Positions 1-7,600 of a stretch of DNA of 52,689 nucleotides are shown in pieces. Numbering within the stretch: the first letter of the stretch is position 1; every line of letters starts with the position of its first letter. The notes under the pieces are model-generated. The model ran no database searches. It was not told the DNA's origin and saw only the letters and a program-made list of their open reading frames with translations. Made by a program: the position numbers and the translations under genes. Origin of the DNA: Planctomycetota bacterium (GTDB lineage: Bacteria; Planctomycetota; Phycisphaerae; WQYP01); contig JAKBAC010000005.1 of NCBI GenBank assembly GCA_021809365.1, positions 1 to 52,689 on the forward strand, written 5' to 3'.

Positions 1-184
1 CTCCTTGATTCGTTACCGCATCCTTGGCCTTGGCCGCCACAACGGCGACCTTCCACTTCTAATCCTAACCCAAAACCGCCAACAATAGGAGTTACACCCC
101 ATTGCCTGGCGCTGGTGAGAGTTTCTATTCAACGGTACGGGGCGGTGAATCTTGTTATCGCCTTTGGTCCGCATGGGTGTCTCA
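1..184. other. Left edge, no complete gene; possible truncated ORF end
   Basis: No complete gene is visible. A plus-strand frame is open from base 2 to a TAG at 86-88 and reads as a 28-residue tail containing LIRYRILGLGRHNGDLPLL, which could be the cut-off C-terminus of a protein such as a transposase. That identity is only a guess. Its stop lies inside the 24-bp repeat at 77-100. The rest, up to the aldolase stop at 185, shows nothing recognisable. Confidence 0.3.
77..100 (+). repeat. 24-bp repeat, left copy (inverted partner at right edge)
   Basis: The 24 bases beginning CGCCAACAATAGG and ending GTTACACCCC recur exactly, in inverted orientation, at 52563-52586. Both copies sit within about 130 bp of the window ends and directly follow (or overlap) the stop codon of a truncated open frame that points inward. 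This would fit the terminal inverted repeat of an insertion sequence whose copies flank the segment, but no transposase can be identified. Confidence 0.6.
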
Positions 185-817
185 TCAGCGCCGGACTTCG
201 CCGGCCAGTGTAACCGCTTCGCGTACCAGCTTTGTAATCTCGTCAAAATCCTGTGATTCAATGAGTTTGGGCGCAGCCATCCATGAGCCGCCCACCGCGG
301 CCACCATGGGCAGAGCCAGATACCCTTGCATGTTTTTGGGGCCAATGCCACCCAGAGGAATGAAGCGTAGCGCTGTGTGCGCGTAGGGGCCGGCGACGGC
401 CTGTAGAAATGGTACTCCGCCGCTGGCCTCCGCCGGGAAGAATTTAACCGTGGAGCACCCCATTTCCAGTGCCTGCTCCATTTCGCCCGGCGTCATTACT
501 CCGGGGATAAGAGGAAAGTTGGCGGTCTTGGCGGCCTTGATGATCGTGGGATTAAACCCGGGCGTCACGCCGAATTGTGCGCCGGCATTGATGGCCTGCC
601 GCACCTGGGCTTCCGTCAGCAACGTGCCTGCGCCGATATATATGTCGGGAAGCTCCTTGCGAATAATCTCAATGCAACGCGGAGCGTCCGGATGGCGAAA
701 CGTGACTTCCATCACGTTCAGGCCGCCGGCCAAGATGGCGCGTCCGAGTGCGACCGCCCTGTTGGAATCCGAAATCACCACTGCCGGGAGAATTTTAGTT
801 GTGAATATTCGTTTCAT
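185..817 (-). CDS. eda: 2-dehydro-3-deoxy-phosphogluconate (KDPG/KHG) aldolase
   Basis: This 210-residue class I aldolase should cleave a 2-keto-3-deoxy-6-phospho sugar acid to pyruvate and a triose phosphate, the last step of an Entner-Doudoroff-like branch. The Schiff-base lysine is Lys125 in STVKFFPAE, and Glu37 in MEVTFRH is the catalytic acid/base. The phosphate-binding end GGIGPKN is present. Length matches the family. The ATG is preceded by AAAGGAAG about 9 nt upstream. It is the last gene of a four-gene minus-strand run (SIS protein, FAD oxidoreductase, ROK kinase, aldolase) and lies 26 nt after the kinase. No 6-phosphogluconate dehydratase is nearby, so the natural substrate may be another keto-deoxy sugar acid. 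Confidence 0.93.
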   Translation of the reverse strand: MKRIFTTKILPAVVISDSNRAVALGRAILAGGLNVMEVTFRHPDAPRCIEIIRKELPDIYIGAGTLLTEAQVRQAINAGAQFGVTPGFNPTIIKAAKTANFPLIPGVMTPGEMEQALEMGCSTVKFFPAEASGGVPFLQAVAGPYAHTALRFIPLGGIGPKNMQGYLALPMVAAVGGSWMAAPKLIESQDFDEITKLVREAVTLAGEVRR

Positions 818-843
818 ATTTTCTGCTTCCTTTCAAAGGTTAT

Positions 844-1830
844 CTATTTGGATACACTGGCTTGCAATTTTTCAACAACCACCGCTATGGCCCCCAGCAC
901 CCCCGCATGATCCCCAAGTTCCGAAGTCTCAATGGGTACCGGTTCCCCCGGCGGATACCGAAATATGTGCGCGTTGACTTCACGGCGCAGCTCCGGCAGA
1001 AAGGTACCGGCCGCGGCCATGGCACCGCCGCCAAGAATGACAATCTGGGGCGAAAAAGCGTGAATGGCATTGATCACCAACCAACTGAGTTTGCGGGTCC
1101 ATCGGGCCAGCTCATCCATGCATAAGCGATCGCCCTTAGCCACCCCTTTTTCAATGATGGTTTTGAAGTCAATGGCATGGGGATTTTCCCAGTAGGTATC
1201 GGAAAGAAGTGACGGGATGCCGCGCTGCAATCCACTGCGTACCGCCAGAGCCAGCGCGGTGGCGGAGCACAGCATTTCTCCGGTGCCACCCCGCACGCCG
1301 GTCAGGCAGAGTTGATCGTAAGATCCATCAATAATCATGTGTCCGACCTGGCTGCTGAACATAAAGTGCGGATCCTCCAGAATCCGTCCATCAAACATCA
1401 CACCGGAGCCGACGCCCGTGCCGATGGTCAACGTCACCGCCCATCCTTTTCCGCGGGCCAAACCAAACGTTTTCTCCGCATTCATGGCCGCAATGCCATC
1501 GTTAACCGCCCAGACCGGTAGCCCGGTGCGTTGCCGCAACTGCGGTACCAGTGGATAGCCTTCCATGCCCTTGATTTTCCCAGGCAGAAGCACGACCCCC
1601 GTTTCCGGATTTGTCGGCCCCGACAATGCCAGCCCGATTCCCTTAGGTTTTCCCGCCAGGCCTTCGGCGCATCGGGAGATGCCGGCAACCACTTCATTGA
1701 GCGTGGCTTCGATGTTGGCCACGGGGGAGCCGTCCAAAGTTATTTTGCGCAAAAACGCGCCATGCGCATGGGCCGCGCCAATCTTGATCCGGGTACCGCC
1801 CCAATCCACGCCGATAAAGTAATCATCCAT
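844..1830 (-). CDS. ROK-family sugar kinase with degenerate zinc motif
   Basis: A 328-residue ROK (repressor/ORF/kinase) protein without a DNA-binding domain, so a kinase, probably cytosolic and acting on a hexose or amino sugar. The N-terminal ATP loop VDWGGTRIKIG (residues 8-18), catalytic Asp111 in VNDG, the glycine loop GTGVGSG (137-143) and ILGGG (265-269) are all visible. The family's zinc site is normally a His followed by CxCGxxGC. Here His164 and one Cys (175) remain, but the equivalent stretch reads CLTGVRGGTGE, so the other cysteines are lost. The gene starts 4 nt after the oxidoreductase stop and precedes eda, suggesting it phosphorylates the sugar consumed by this operon. Substrate cannot be told from sequence. 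Confidence 0.88.
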   Translation of the reverse strand: MDDYFIGVDWGGTRIKIGAAHAHGAFLRKITLDGSPVANIEATLNEVVAGISRCAEGLAGKPKGIGLALSGPTNPETGVVLLPGKIKGMEGYPLVPQLRQRTGLPVWAVNDGIAAMNAEKTFGLARGKGWAVTLTIGTGVGSGVMFDGRILEDPHFMFSSQVGHMIIDGSYDQLCLTGVRGGTGEMLCSATALALAVRSGLQRGIPSLLSDTYWENPHAIDFKTIIEKGVAKGDRLCMDELARWTRKLSWLVINAIHAFSPQIVILGGGAMAAAGTFLPELRREVNAHIFRYPPGEPVPIETSELGDHAGVLGAIAVVVEKLQASVSK

Positions 1831-1834
1831 GGAT

Positions 1835-3169
1835 TCAGCTCATTTCAAGAATCGCGCCGTGTCGCAGCAGGTTCTCACGCAGCGCCGGCATCTCAACATC
1901 CCGTGGCTGGCAGCGGTGTTGCACCGCCATGGCCGCCGCCGTTCCGGCCGCCTGTCCCATGCTCATGCACTGGGCCATGGAGCGCACGCTGGCATGCGCG
2001 TCATGGGTGGCTGAAAAACAGCGGCCCGCCACCAGCAGGTTCTCCGCGCCTTTGGGCAGCAGCGTGCGATAAGGAATTCCAACGCACTGCCCTTCCGGCA
2101 GATAGCTCCAGGTTGTACCGGAGCCTTCGTGATGATCCTCAATGGGAGCGCCGCAAAGACCGATCTGGTCCTCAAATTTCCGGGCTTCCAGCACATCTTC
2201 TTTGGTAAGCCGATAATCGCCGTACACCCGGCGTGTTTCCCGCACGCCAATATGCGTGCTGAAAGCCGCCAGCTGCGCGTGCTCATAGCCCGGCACTTTG
2301 TCGTGCAGAAAGCGAATGTATTCAATGGCCTGGCGACGACCTTCAATTTCCGCGGCGGAAAGCAATTCCGGATCGGTCGCGTTCACAAAGTCCACTCCAT
2401 TGCCGAAACAGGAGGGCAGACGGGTCAGCACGGTTGCCGTCATGTGGTCCACGGGTGTGATATGGTCGCTGCCTTCTTTGCGCGGCAGCGCATACTGGCC
2501 GCTTTCCGCCGCCACCGCCATAAGCTTATGAAAGGTATCCTTCGGGACCGAGCGGCGGCGATCCATTTCCACATTCACCATTTTGAATGTGGTGGTCAGC
2601 GTCTGCGCAGGGGAGATTTTGCCCGCCAATTCGTATCCGATTCCCGCGAAATGGCAAATGTCCGCATCCCCGCTGGCATCCACAATGATCTTGGCGTCAA
2701 AACGGCGCAGGCCCGACTTGGTGGCCACAATCAAGCCTTCCACACGCGGGCCGCCGCCGGCCACATCCTGCACCCATGCTCCCAACAGCATCCGCACGCC
2801 GGCCTGCTGGAGCAGTTCTTCCCAGACCACCTTGAGATATTCGGGGTGATAGGTTACACCTGTGCCGGCGCCGTGCGTATTGGGGCGTTCCAGCAATACA
2901 CCGTATTTTTTTAAGCCGGCGATCACATCATCCGGAATACCGCCTACCACCTTTTTGGATTGCTTTCCAGGCGTGTAGAAGCCGTAAAATGTATCCAACA
3001 CCGCCGTGCTGGTGCCGCCGATAAATGGGAGGCGTTCCAGGATCAGCGTGCGTGCCCCGCAGCGAGCCGCCGCAATCGCAGCGATCGCGCCGGCTGAACC
3101 GGATCCAACAACCAGCACATCGTAACTTTCAGCTACGGGCACACTTTTGCTATATGTATAAGGTGTCAT
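1835..3169 (-). CDS. FAD-dependent oxidoreductase (FAD_oxidored family)
   Basis: The N-terminus carries the Rossmann FAD loop VLVVGSGSAGAIAAIAAARCG followed by LILER, as in FAD-dependent oxidoreductases of the PF12831 type that are common in planctomycete and other polysaccharide-degrader sugar clusters. A later motif, VVDASGDADICHFAG, is the conserved second FAD contact, and the C-terminal LLVAGRCFSATHDAHASVR closes the cofactor site. The likely start is ATG at 3169, preceded by AAAGAG. A GTG at 3184 is also in frame and would overlap the upstream stop by 4 nt. About 444 residues. It probably oxidises a sugar or sugar acid within the operon; the substrate is unknown. Confidence 0.85.
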   Translation of the reverse strand: MTPYTYSKSVPVAESYDVLVVGSGSAGAIAAIAAARCGARTLILERLPFIGGTSTAVLDTFYGFYTPGKQSKKVVGGIPDDVIAGLKKYGVLLERPNTHGAGTGVTYHPEYLKVVWEELLQQAGVRMLLGAWVQDVAGGGPRVEGLIVATKSGLRRFDAKIIVDASGDADICHFAGIGYELAGKISPAQTLTTTFKMVNVEMDRRRSVPKDTFHKLMAVAAESGQYALPRKEGSDHITPVDHMTATVLTRLPSCFGNGVDFVNATDPELLSAAEIEGRRQAIEYIRFLHDKVPGYEHAQLAAFSTHIGVRETRRVYGDYRLTKEDVLEARKFEDQIGLCGAPIEDHHEGSGTTWSYLPEGQCVGIPYRTLLPKGAENLLVAGRCFSATHDAHASVRSMAQCMSMGQAAGTAAAMAVQHRCQPRDVEMPALRENLLRHGAILEMS

Positions 3170-3180
3170 GGTGTTCTCTT

Positions 3181-3987
3181 TCACGAACGGGGTTGCAGTC
3201 GATTTGGATTTGACATCGTGCGCGCGTAGCGCGCGCGTTGATCCGCCAACCAGGAATCATAATTCACTTCGGTTTTTCCAAGGTGCATGTTCTTCAGTAC
3301 ATGATGCTTGATGCCGCGTTTATCCAATTCTGTAATCGTCAATTCATTGAGGCTGTGAATCAGCGTCAATGCGCCGATGGAGGAAAGCGGGCAGACGCGA
3401 TAGGTGTCCAGTTTTCCGGCCACTTCGACGGAGGTATCTCCCATGGGCATGCAATTGTCAAGAAAAAATCCCTTCTTCGCTTCCTTCACGACGTGAAACA
3501 GCGTCTTGCCGCAACTATGTTTGGGTGCCGCGGTAGCGGCCTGAATTTTAGATGCAATGGCCACTAGAGGATTCTCCGGATAGCGACGGTTAAACTCCAC
3601 CGCTATGTCCACCGCCGCCTGTGTCTGGCCGGTGGCGGAAACCACGATCAGCGGTTCGCCGGCGGCAAAATCAAATTCGTCAAGAATTTTTGCGCCCAGG
3701 CCCTCAATTTTTTCAATGGCCTGATTGAGCCGCAAGCTATCGGCCCCCACCACATCCGTAAAATTCGACAGTGCATTGGCCAGCAGCGGATGAAAGCCCG
3801 TCAGCGCGCCCATGCGAACGCAAAGCTCCTCCACGGTAATACGCGAATGTCCGTTGGCGTAAATATGCACGCATCCGCCGGCCCCGATGGCATCGGCGAA
3901 CGTGGATGCAACTTTCGTCAATATGGCCTCCTGCGCCATGACGCCATCACGTATTTGATTCAGACGTTCCGGAAATGACAATGACAT
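3181..3987 (-). CDS. SIS-domain sugar isomerase-like protein (UPF0309-like)
   Basis: A 268-residue protein resembling UPF0309/SIS phosphosugar-binding proteins. The first half has HIYANGHSRI and the second has PLIVVSATGQTQAAVDIAVEF, the Ser/Thr-rich phosphosugar loop of the SIS fold. No helix-turn-helix is present, so it is not a RpiR regulator. It is the first gene of the sugar operon and its stop lies at the start of the oxidoreductase gene. A GGGAAA stretch precedes the ATG. It may isomerise or bind a phosphosugar produced by the ROK kinase. The exact reaction is not predictable. Confidence 0.75.
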   Translation of the reverse strand: MSLSFPERLNQIRDGVMAQEAILTKVASTFADAIGAGGCVHIYANGHSRITVEELCVRMGALTGFHPLLANALSNFTDVVGADSLRLNQAIEKIEGLGAKILDEFDFAAGEPLIVVSATGQTQAAVDIAVEFNRRYPENPLVAIASKIQAATAAPKHSCGKTLFHVVKEAKKGFFLDNCMPMGDTSVEVAGKLDTYRVCPLSSIGALTLIHSLNELTITELDKRGIKHHVLKNMHLGKTEVNYDSWLADQRARYARTMSNPNRLQPRS

Positions 3988-4064
3988 TTTTTATTTCCCG
4001 CAAAATGACAACAATACTATTCAGTGAAGAACGCAATACGATTCCTCACCCCATCTGCCCGTCA

Positions 4065-4094
4065 ATGGTACAATCATGGAGTTGTGGGTGTCAA
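4065..4094 (-). promoter_or_regulatory. Candidate sigma-70 promoter for the sugar operon
   Basis: On the minus strand a perfect TTGACA (4094-4089) is followed after 18 nt by TACCAT (4070-4065), about 80 nt upstream of the SIS gene. It falls just after the mqnA stop, where a new transcript would have to begin. The -10 match is only 4 of 6. Confidence 0.4.
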
Positions 4095-4136
4095 CGAACA
4101 GCGAAGACGATGGCCAATGTACGGGTGGGCACGCCA

Positions 4137-4949
4137 TCACACCATATAACGGATGGGCCGATCCATGCGCAGCAGTTGATGTTGGGCCGCCAGCTCGAAG
4201 AATTTTTCGATTCCCAGGCGGCATCGGGGTGTGACGGCATATTGCAGATACTCAGTGAAATAACGCCGTGCCAATTCCGGCGGCCAGTGTTTCTCCTGGG
4301 CATATTTGGCCACCAGATGATCGGTAATTTTCCCGCCTTTTTCCCGCGCTTCCGCCAACAGTGCCGCCAAGTCCGCATTGGCGCTGTCCGCCGGCATCAT
4401 CCACATCGCAAAAACAAAAGGCAGATGCGTGAGAAGCTCCCATTGCTCGCCCAGATCAAGCTGATAAGGATAATCCGCATGCGGTGGAGCGCCGTTGACC
4501 ACTTTATCGCCGATCAGCAGCAGCGTTTGCGCTTTGGCCGGTGGAGGTTCATACATGTTGGCCGGGATCAGGGTGGGGCGGCGGTGATAGAGTTCCCGTA
4601 AAATCAGCTGTGCCAGAATGACACTCGTGTGACTGTCCGTATCGGCATACAACTCGGAAATTTCCGTCGGCGGAACTTTGGAAAAAATGCGAACGGTCAA
4701 CGTCGGCCCATCACAACAGATCGCGCCACCCGGTGAGAGCACAACCGGAACTGGACAGCTCTGATAATCCACAATCGGCATCAGGGCCGCATCCACCTGC
4801 CGGGCCGCCAATAAGTCCATAAGCCGCGCGGGCACGGCAAAATGTACTTCCACATCGGGTCGATCCACCAGCGGATCAATAAGAGGTTTGGAATTCAGAT
4901 AAGAAACGCAACCCACCACAAAACGCTTCGACTTTGGAATTTCAAGCAC
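4137..4949 (-). CDS. mqnA: Chorismate dehydratase, futalosine menaquinone pathway
   Basis: A 270-residue MqnA, a periplasmic-binding-protein-like fold enzyme that dehydrates chorismate to 3-enolpyruvylbenzoate, the first step of the futalosine route to menaquinone. Family features are the start VVGCVSYLNSKPL, VDAALMPIVDYQ, the TDSHTSVILAQLIL motif and LGEQWELLTHLPFVFAMW. The start is GTG at 4949 with a strong AGGAG 6 nt upstream. It is 35 nt downstream of the DUF190 gene and probably shares the fluoride-responsive transcript, although an internal promoter cannot be excluded. No other menaquinone genes lie in the window. Confidence 0.88.
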   Translation of the reverse strand: MLEIPKSKRFVVGCVSYLNSKPLIDPLVDRPDVEVHFAVPARLMDLLAARQVDAALMPIVDYQSCPVPVVLSPGGAICCDGPTLTVRIFSKVPPTEISELYADTDSHTSVILAQLILRELYHRRPTLIPANMYEPPPAKAQTLLLIGDKVVNGAPPHADYPYQLDLGEQWELLTHLPFVFAMWMMPADSANADLAALLAEAREKGGKITDHLVAKYAQEKHWPPELARRYFTEYLQYAVTPRCRLGIEKFFELAAQHQLLRMDRPIRYMV

Positions 4950-4984
4950 GTACTACTCCTTCCGCCACGACAGGGCATGATCCT

Positions 4985-5776
4985 TCATGGCGCGGCTTTT
5001 TTTGCGGCGTCCGCGGGATCGTGGCGATAAGCCAGGATGCGGACTTCCTCCATCGTGATCATGCCGCCTTTTACCATGTTGTCCAGCAGCGGCAACAGCA
5101 GTTCAATTTTGTCGCGTTGATCAACAATTTCAATGATAATCGGCAGATCGGATGACATCACCATGATATTGTCATTGTGTATGACGCTGTTGGCACCAAA
5201 CCCCATGGCCCCTTGCAGAACGGTGGCACCGCTGATGCCCAGTTCCCGGGCCTTTGTGACAATGGCTTCATGCAGCGGTTTATCTTCAAAGGTGTCGGAT
5301 TCACCGATGAATATCCGCAGCAAAACGCCGGTGGAATTCGTGTGCATGGCGGATACATCCTTAACTTCCGGCACGGTGCTTAACGGCGGGATACTTCCCG
5401 GCAAAGCGGCGCGATCATGCGCCCCGGATGCCGCCGCACGATACATCATAACGCCGGCGCGTTCCAGCGTGGCCATGCCATGGTCAACAAGCCGGCTCTG
5501 GATTACATTTAGAAACGCCGCGATTTTGTCTCCCTCATCGACAACTTCCACAATCACCGGACAATCGCCGAGCAGTTGAAAGTCTGAAGAACGAACTACT
5601 CCGCGGGAACCATATCCCATGATTCCCCGCAAAACCGTTACTCCCGCCAGTTTGTGTCGGGCCGCCTGGCGCACGACATGCTGATAGATCGGCGTAAAAT
5701 GGCGCAAATCCGCGCTTCGCATAAAAAGCCGCAGAAGCGTTTTTTCACCGGTCCATTTGGAATGTGCATCGTTCAT
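4985..5776 (-). CDS. Tandem DUF190 protein (two PII-like domains)
   Basis: This 263-residue protein is an internal duplication of the DUF190 domain, a PII-like fold of about 100-110 residues that is usually encoded singly next to crcB. Copy one spans about residues 9-115 (KTLLRLFMRSAD, then VTVLRGIMGYGSRG, then PVIVEVVDEGDKI). Copy two spans about 150-255 (GVLLRIFIGESD, then ATVLQGAMGFGAN, then PIIIEIVDQRDKI). A 35-residue Ala/Pro/Ser-rich linker joins them. It starts 4 nt after the crcB stop, so translation is probably coupled. By association it may modulate fluoride export, but no function has been shown here. Confidence 0.85.
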   Translation of the reverse strand: MNDAHSKWTGEKTLLRLFMRSADLRHFTPIYQHVVRQAARHKLAGVTVLRGIMGYGSRGVVRSSDFQLLGDCPVIVEVVDEGDKIAAFLNVIQSRLVDHGMATLERAGVMMYRAAASGAHDRAALPGSIPPLSTVPEVKDVSAMHTNSTGVLLRIFIGESDTFEDKPLHEAIVTKARELGISGATVLQGAMGFGANSVIHNDNIMVMSSDLPIIIEIVDQRDKIELLLPLLDNMVKGGMITMEEVRILAYRHDPADAAKKAAP

Positions 5777-5780
5777 GCCA

Positions 5781-6167
5781 TCAACTCATCCGATGTCCAA
5801 GTATAACGCCCATACGCACCGCCAGAAGCCCTATGACAACGCTGCCGATGGTGTAAACCATGGAACGCAACGCCTGCCCCTCACTGAGCATCCGATCTGA
5901 CTCAAACATATACGTTGAAAAAGTGGTATAGGCTCCGATGAAGCCTACCGCGATTCCCAGCCGGATGGATTCTGGAACATTGAGTCGCGGTTGCGCCCAG
6001 GTAAGAAACCATCCGAGAAAAAAACAACCGGTGATATTGATAAAAAATGTTCCGAAGGGAAACAGTGCGGAAAATCTTCCAAAAAGTCGGGCGATGCCAT
6101 AGCGGGCAATCGCCCCCAAAAAGCCGAACGCCCCGATGGACAACCATAATAACAGAGTCTTTTTCAT
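5781..6167 (-). CDS. crcB: Fluoride ion channel/exporter CrcB (Fluc)
   Basis: A four-helix inner-membrane protein that works as an antiparallel dimer to expel fluoride. Typical motifs are GAIARYGIARLFG, FPFGTFFINITGCFFLGWFL (with the conserved GT and N) and the TTFSTYMFE phenylalanine-box stretch. The start is placed at ATG 6167 (MKKTLLLWLS), giving about 128 residues as usual for Fluc proteins. An upstream in-frame start at 6218 lies inside the riboswitch terminator and is rejected. The gene follows a fluoride riboswitch and precedes the tandem DUF190 gene. Confidence 0.93.
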   Translation of the reverse strand: MKKTLLLWLSIGAFGFLGAIARYGIARLFGRFSALFPFGTFFINITGCFFLGWFLTWAQPRLNVPESIRLGIAVGFIGAYTTFSTYMFESDRMLSEGQALRSMVYTIGSVVIGLLAVRMGVILGHRMS

Positions 6168-6199
6168 TCCATCAATCCTGCCGTCGTGCCGCAAAACAC

Positions 6200-6229
6200 A
6201 AAAACCCCGCCGGAACATTTCCGCCGAGG
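6200..6229 (-). terminator. Riboswitch-controlled intrinsic terminator before crcB
   Basis: On the minus strand CCTCGGCGGAA pairs with TTCCGGCGGGG (10 of 11 positions, one G-G mismatch, ATG loop) and is followed at once by TTTTT. It lies between the fluoride aptamer and the crcB start, where the expression platform of a transcription-termination riboswitch should be. Confidence 0.75.
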
Positions 6230-6239
6230 CTACAGCATC

Positions 6240-6312
6240 TCCCGGCGAATCAACCCGCCAGGAGTCATCAGTTCCGGAAAACCGGAACGGTTCAGGTGAA
6301 CTCCATCACCCT
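6240..6312 (-). promoter_or_regulatory. Fluoride riboswitch (crcB motif)
   Basis: The minus strand reads GGGTGATGGAGTTCACC at 6311-6295, then AACCG, a small hairpin (TTCCGG/CCGGAA), then CTGATGACTCCT at 6271-6260. This matches the fluoride aptamer core, in which GGCGAUGG-type sequence, AACCGCC and CUGAUGACUCCU form a pseudoknotted three-stem fold. The 3' end of the aptamer (CTCCTGGCG) can also pair with the next CGCCGGGAG (6248-6240), giving an alternative helix that could link ligand binding to the downstream terminator. It should switch crcB on when fluoride rises. Confidence 0.93.
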
Positions 6313-6386
6313 TGGATTCAGTATCATCAATGATATGCGCCGACTGGCCGATACGTCAACACGTTGCGCAGCTACCCGTAATTGGG

Positions 6387-6501
6387 GCGTGACGGAGCAC
6401 TGGACCACAGGGATTGCCTCATCTTGCGACAGCATCACTTTAGTTCCAACCTTATGTGCTCTCCTGTTCAACTCTCTCCTTTCCCCTGCTCTGCGGCCGC
6501 C
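6387..6501 (+). repeat. Dispersed repeat family R1, copy 1
   Basis: From GCGTGAC at 6387 through CATCTTGCGACAGCATCACT to the CTGCGGC run near 6495, this stretch is nearly identical to the reverse complement of 46545-46665. Over roughly 95 nt only about a dozen positions differ. Both copies keep GAGCAC near one end and GTGCTC about 63 nt later, which can pair. It lies upstream of the small lipoprotein gene and has no coding signature of its own. Confidence 0.8.
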
Positions 6502-6610
6502 GCCGCCACGGGTGCCCGGAATTATTGCCTCACCCCGGGCACACCGTGGGTACACCGCAACTTTTTATCCCGGCAGGCGTTATAGCAGATAGGTCATGGA
6601 GTTCCAGCTT

Positions 6611-6856
6611 ATGAGATCTGGAAAATTACATATTCTTCTGACTTTGCTGATTTTGACGAGCGCGACGGGCGGGTGTTATTATGGACCGGGGAACGGTGGT
6701 TACGGCAATTCATATTACCAATTATGGAGTGGCGGTAACTCCTGCGGTAATCTGCCAAACTCGAATTCGATGGGTCTGCCGGCCGCCACCAGCGTATTTT
6801 CAAATGGGCCACCCCTGAACGCCTGCAACTACTTGCCGCAGCCATGCAGTAATTAG
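6611..6856 (+). CDS. Small putative lipoprotein
   Basis: An 81-residue protein with a signal peptide (hydrophobic LHILLTLLILTSA) followed by a TGGC lipobox, so it may be lipidated on Cys after cleavage. The mature part is rich in Gly, Tyr, Asn, Ser and Pro, with no recognised domain. ATG 6611 is preferred over ATG 6596 because a GGAG sits 9 nt before it. The gene stands alone between an R1 repeat and the MBL hydrolase gene. It may be a true small envelope protein or a chance ORF; the lipobox is the only positive support. Confidence 0.5.
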   Translation: MRSGKLHILLTLLILTSATGGCYYGPGNGGYGNSYYQLWSGGNSCGNLPNSNSMGLPAATSVFSNGPPLNACNYLPQPCSN

Positions 6857-6971
6857 CGCCTGCGCAAAAATCGTTTGACCGTATTCACACAGCCGGGTAG
6901 TGAAAACCCGTGGTTGATGGCGCGGAGGGCAGGCTTGTCTGATTCGGCGGGCGGAGCGTATCATTGGAGTC

Positions 6972-7595
6972 ATGAAAATCCATAAAAACACCGGCGGCCT
7001 TGCGGCCACCAATGCTTATCTGATTGCCGATGAAACCACCGGTGACGCCGCCATGATCGATGCGCCGCATCATACCGTGGCTCCGCTGCTGAATGTCGCC
7101 CGGCATCATGGCTGGCAGGTTCGCTATTTGCTGCTGACCCATGGTCATTGGGATCACACCAGCGATCATAAAGTGGTAACGGATAATTATCCGGAAGCCA
7201 AAGTTCTGATCCACGCACTCGATGAACCGAAACTCATCAAGCCCGGCAGTTCCATTTTTCCGTTGCCGTATTCCATTCCACCGCGAAGAGCCGATGGTTA
7301 TTTGGAAGATGGCAAGATCATCTCCATCGGCAATCTGAAATTTCAGATTTTATTTACTCCGGGGCATTCGCCCGGACATGTGGTGTTGTATTGTGCCGGT
7401 GAATCACTGCTGATGGCCGGTGACCTGTTGTTTGCCGGCGCGGTGGGCCGGACGGATTTACCGGATTCCAGTCCGGCGGATATGGAACACTCGCTGTCGC
7501 GCGTGATGGCCCTGCCGGATCAAACCGTGGTTCGCCCCGGGCACGGTGCTCCGACAACAATTGGTGAAGAAAGGCGATCCAATCCATTTCTGTGA
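6972..7595 (+). CDS. MBL-fold metallo-hydrolase (glyoxalase II-like)
   Basis: A 207-residue cytosolic metallo-beta-lactamase-fold hydrolase. The binuclear metal motif THGHWDH (residues 56-62) is intact, with the later ligands in TPGHSPGHVV, MAGDLLF and PGHGAPTT. Length and motif spacing match hydroxyacylglutathione hydrolase-like proteins that cleave thioesters, but without the C-terminal substrate domain of true glyoxalase II, so the substrate is uncertain. It ends 5 nt from the convergent MFS gene. Confidence 0.85.
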   Translation: MKIHKNTGGLAATNAYLIADETTGDAAMIDAPHHTVAPLLNVARHHGWQVRYLLLTHGHWDHTSDHKVVTDNYPEAKVLIHALDEPKLIKPGSSIFPLPYSIPPRRADGYLEDGKIISIGNLKFQILFTPGHSPGHVVLYCAGESLLMAGDLLFAGAVGRTDLPDSSPADMEHSLSRVMALPDQTVVRPGHGAPTTIGEERRSNPFL

Positions 7596-7600
7596 ACGCC

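Noticed and set aside
2129..2914. 261-codon frame opposite the FAD oxidoreductase
   Set aside because: Composition (His/Arg-rich) is typical of an antisense shadow, and the opposite strand is clearly coding.
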